Shown here piece by piece: positions 62,899 through 64,000 of a stretch of DNA of 64,000 bases. Position 1 is the stretch's first letter. Every line of letters begins with the position of its first letter. The notes below the pieces were generated by a model. That model saw only the letters and a program-made list of their open reading frames with translations, was not told the DNA's origin and did not search any database. The position numbers were made by a program, and so were the translations under genes. Origin of the DNA: Nitrospirota bacterium (GTDB taxonomy: Bacteria > Nitrospirota > Nitrospiria > Nitrospirales > Nitrospiraceae); NCBI GenBank assembly GCA_018971525.1, contig JAGXAR010000007.1:1-64000 (forward strand), in the 5' to 3' direction.

Positions 62899-63107
62899 CA
62901 GGATGCTGAAAAAGTCCTCCAGCCTTTCAAGCGCGCGACGGGCACGCCTAGCACGACAGGTGCGACGCGCATCCTGATTCCGAGTGTCTAGCTTTTCCCG
63001 CCAGTCTCGCGTGTCTCGTAGTGCTATCCTGCGGGAGTGTTCTCTCCCTTGTTCCAGGCGTGCAGGCCATCGAAGGTCTGCTGTGCCGAAATGGTTTTCC
63101 CGCAGCT
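62899..63107. repeat. MITE-like element, family B, with the conserved flank
   Basis: CAGGATGCTGAAAAAG (62899) and CTATCCTGC (ending 63032) mark the ends. The flank 63032-63107 (GCAGGCCATCGAAGGTCTG, CTGTGCCGAAATGG, CCGCAGC) repeats 13520-13595. Confidence 0.7.
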
Positions 63108-63143
63108 TACTAGACCGACTCTCTGGCCTGAGCCGATCAAGGG

Positions 63144-63425
63144 GTGGCGAGGGAACATCTGTCTCTCAACCTTGCGGCCGCTCGCACGGAGGGTCTGATC
63201 GAACTACCGGACGTCCCTGCGCGTATTGCGAAAGAATTGATCCAGCCGGCCGTGCACAAACTATCCGATGTGACGGCGGCATTGGCGACGCGTCTGGATT
63301 CTGCTGCCGGCGCGCGTGTGTGGGTTCAGCAAACCGCGTGGTGGAACATGCAACCGGACGGTTGGTGGCTCGGCGTGTCGCCGGATTGGCTCTCGTCATG
63401 GTATATGGCCAGTCGAGGGATTTGA
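63144..63425 (+). CDS. Doubtful open frame, Trp-rich C-terminus
   Basis: The 93-residue frame starts with GTG 63144, with no good ribosome site. The residue pattern looks like protein (ELIQPAVHKLSDVTAALATR, then WWNMQPDGWWLGVSPDWLSS and WYMASRGI). An upstream stop at 63129 and the repeat before it suggest a gene that lost its 5' end. No family was recognised. Confidence 0.35.
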   Translation: MAREHLSLNLAAARTEGLIELPDVPARIAKELIQPAVHKLSDVTAALATRLDSAAGARVWVQQTAWWNMQPDGWWLGVSPDWLSSWYMASRGI

Positions 63426-63502
63426 CTCCTCAAAGAGGGCTGGTATACGATGCCGTACCGATTCCAAAGTTCACGGTGTGCTCAGCCAAGGAGGATTGTG
63501 AC

Positions 63503-63850
63503 GTGGCAGGTGATGCACTGAAGGTCGAAGATGCAACGTGGGACACAGACGTCATGAAAGCTTCTGAACTCGTGATGGTGGATTTCTGGGCCGTCTGGTG
63601 CGGCCCCTGCCAAATGGTCGCTCCGATCATCGAGGAATTGGCCAAAGAGTATGCGGGGAAGGTGAAGGTGCGTAAGCTCAATACCGATGAAAATCCAGAA
63701 GTCGCAGGCCGCTATCAGGTCATGAGTATCCCGACGATTCTGTTTTTCAAGAACGGCCAGGTCGTGGAGAAACTGGTTGGGGCTCGACCGAAGCGGCAGT
63801 TCAAGGAAATGATCGATTCGCTGCTGGCGCAGCACGCCGGCTCAGCCTAA
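63503..63850 (+). CDS. trxA: Thioredoxin
   Basis: The 115-residue product has VMVDFWAVWCGPCQMVAP with the WCGPC active site, the buried cis-Pro in MSIPTILFFKNGQ and the C-terminal VEKLVGARPKRQF. It reduces protein disulfides in the cytoplasm, including ribonucleotide reductase. GTG 63503 follows AAGGAGGATTGTGAC; it adds about 10 residues compared with a minimal thioredoxin. Confidence 0.97.
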   Translation: MAGDALKVEDATWDTDVMKASELVMVDFWAVWCGPCQMVAPIIEELAKEYAGKVKVRKLNTDENPEVAGRYQVMSIPTILFFKNGQVVEKLVGARPKRQFKEMIDSLLAQHAGSA

Positions 63851-63871
63851 GGATTGTAGTCACCCGCCGCA

Positions 63872-64000
63872 ATGCTCGCCGAGTTGCGCATTGTCAATTT
63901 CGCGCTCATTGAGCAGCTCAGTCTTCAATTCCAGTCCGGGTTTACGGTCCTGACCGGGGAGACCGGGGCCGGTAAGTCACTTCTCATTGATGCCATCGCC
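63872..64000 (+). CDS. recN: DNA repair protein RecN, 5' end
   Basis: Only the first 43 codons are present. They give [19 protein letters not shown] and the Walker [16 protein letters not shown], the hallmark of RecN, an SMC-like ATPase acting at double-strand breaks. The start at ATG 63872 is by family alignment. Confidence 0.93.
   Translation, partial: MLAELRIVNFALIEQLSLQFQSGFTVLTGETGAGKSLLIDAIA

Larger units (their letters stand above)
62770..63502. other. Repeat-bearing stretch between lptD and trxA
   Basis: It contains a family B element (62899-63107) and a doubtful open frame at 63144-63425. The remaining bases carry no other recognisable feature. Confidence 0.5.

Noticed and set aside
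1-64000. tRNA, rRNA genes and CRISPR arrays
   Set aside because: No cloverleaf with a T-loop GGTTCRA-type block, no rRNA-like sequence and no regularly spaced direct repeats were noticed. The 36-bp period at 6430-6660 is a coding repeat without spacers.

Overview
The window looks like a chromosome segment of a diderm, GC-rich bacterium, most likely Nitrospira or a close relative (Nitrospirota). This rests on gene content read by eye: LptD for an outer membrane, HpnD/HpnE squalene genes, a B12-dependent ribonucleotide reductase, TldD/TldE, and many short interspersed palindromic elements of a kind I associate with Nitrospira genomes. No rRNA, tRNA or CRISPR array was seen, and nothing was searched against a database.

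Layout. 0-9.2 kb is an eroded region: an IS110 transposase remnant, a broken DUF2127 membrane protein, a slipin, AsmA and MscS envelope genes, a truncated second copy of a DUF429 gene, a frameshifted lipoprotein, a secreted protein built of 12-residue NPLNPINQYDPx repeats, and a nucleotidyltransferase remnant. 9.2-14.2 kb has a thioredoxin-fold protein, a DUF3365 haem-type sensor protein, a CheY-like receiver, small unknown proteins, a methyltransferase and a PagL-like outer-membrane enzyme. 14.5-19.0 kb groups two RRM RNA-binding proteins, a fatty-acid desaturase and a DEAD-box helicase, which looks like a cold-adaptation cluster. 19-21.2 kb holds small basic proteins (one apparently starting at ATC) and a long gene-poor stretch. 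Two PilZ proteins then face a GAF-GspE/PilB-type ATPase.

24.9-31.1 kb is the classical uppS-cdsA-dxr-rseP-proS order (undecaprenyl phosphate, phospholipid, isoprenoid, envelope stress, translation), interrupted by a MITE-like element. 31.3-34.1 kb is tldD-tldE. 34.2-43.4 kb has a dienelactone hydrolase, a family 4 uracil-DNA glycosylase, a HAD/BtuF-like/hpnD/hpnE operon, an SH3 membrane protein and class II ribonucleotide reductase. 43.4-49.0 kb has YjbQ, an unknown 337-residue protein, a Cys-rich membrane protein and an FHA / PP2C phosphatase / Ser-Thr kinase module. 49.1-51.0 kb is a PHP phosphoesterase overlapping a FolB-methyltransferase fusion.

51.0-54.4 kb is the most accessory-looking part: palindromic elements, a hicBA toxin-antitoxin pair whose toxin has an in-frame stop, a more AT-rich SIR2-like protein and an AT-rich secreted coiled-coil protein. 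From 54.4 kb the molybdenum cofactor genes follow (moaC, a moaD-moaE fusion, moaA) with a UreH/NicO-like metal transporter, then accD, folC, lptD, trxA and the start of recN.

Between genes lie several families of palindromic, MITE/REP-like repeats (about 90-290 bp). One of them appears to have been captured as the C-terminus of a gene at 36.2-36.8 kb.
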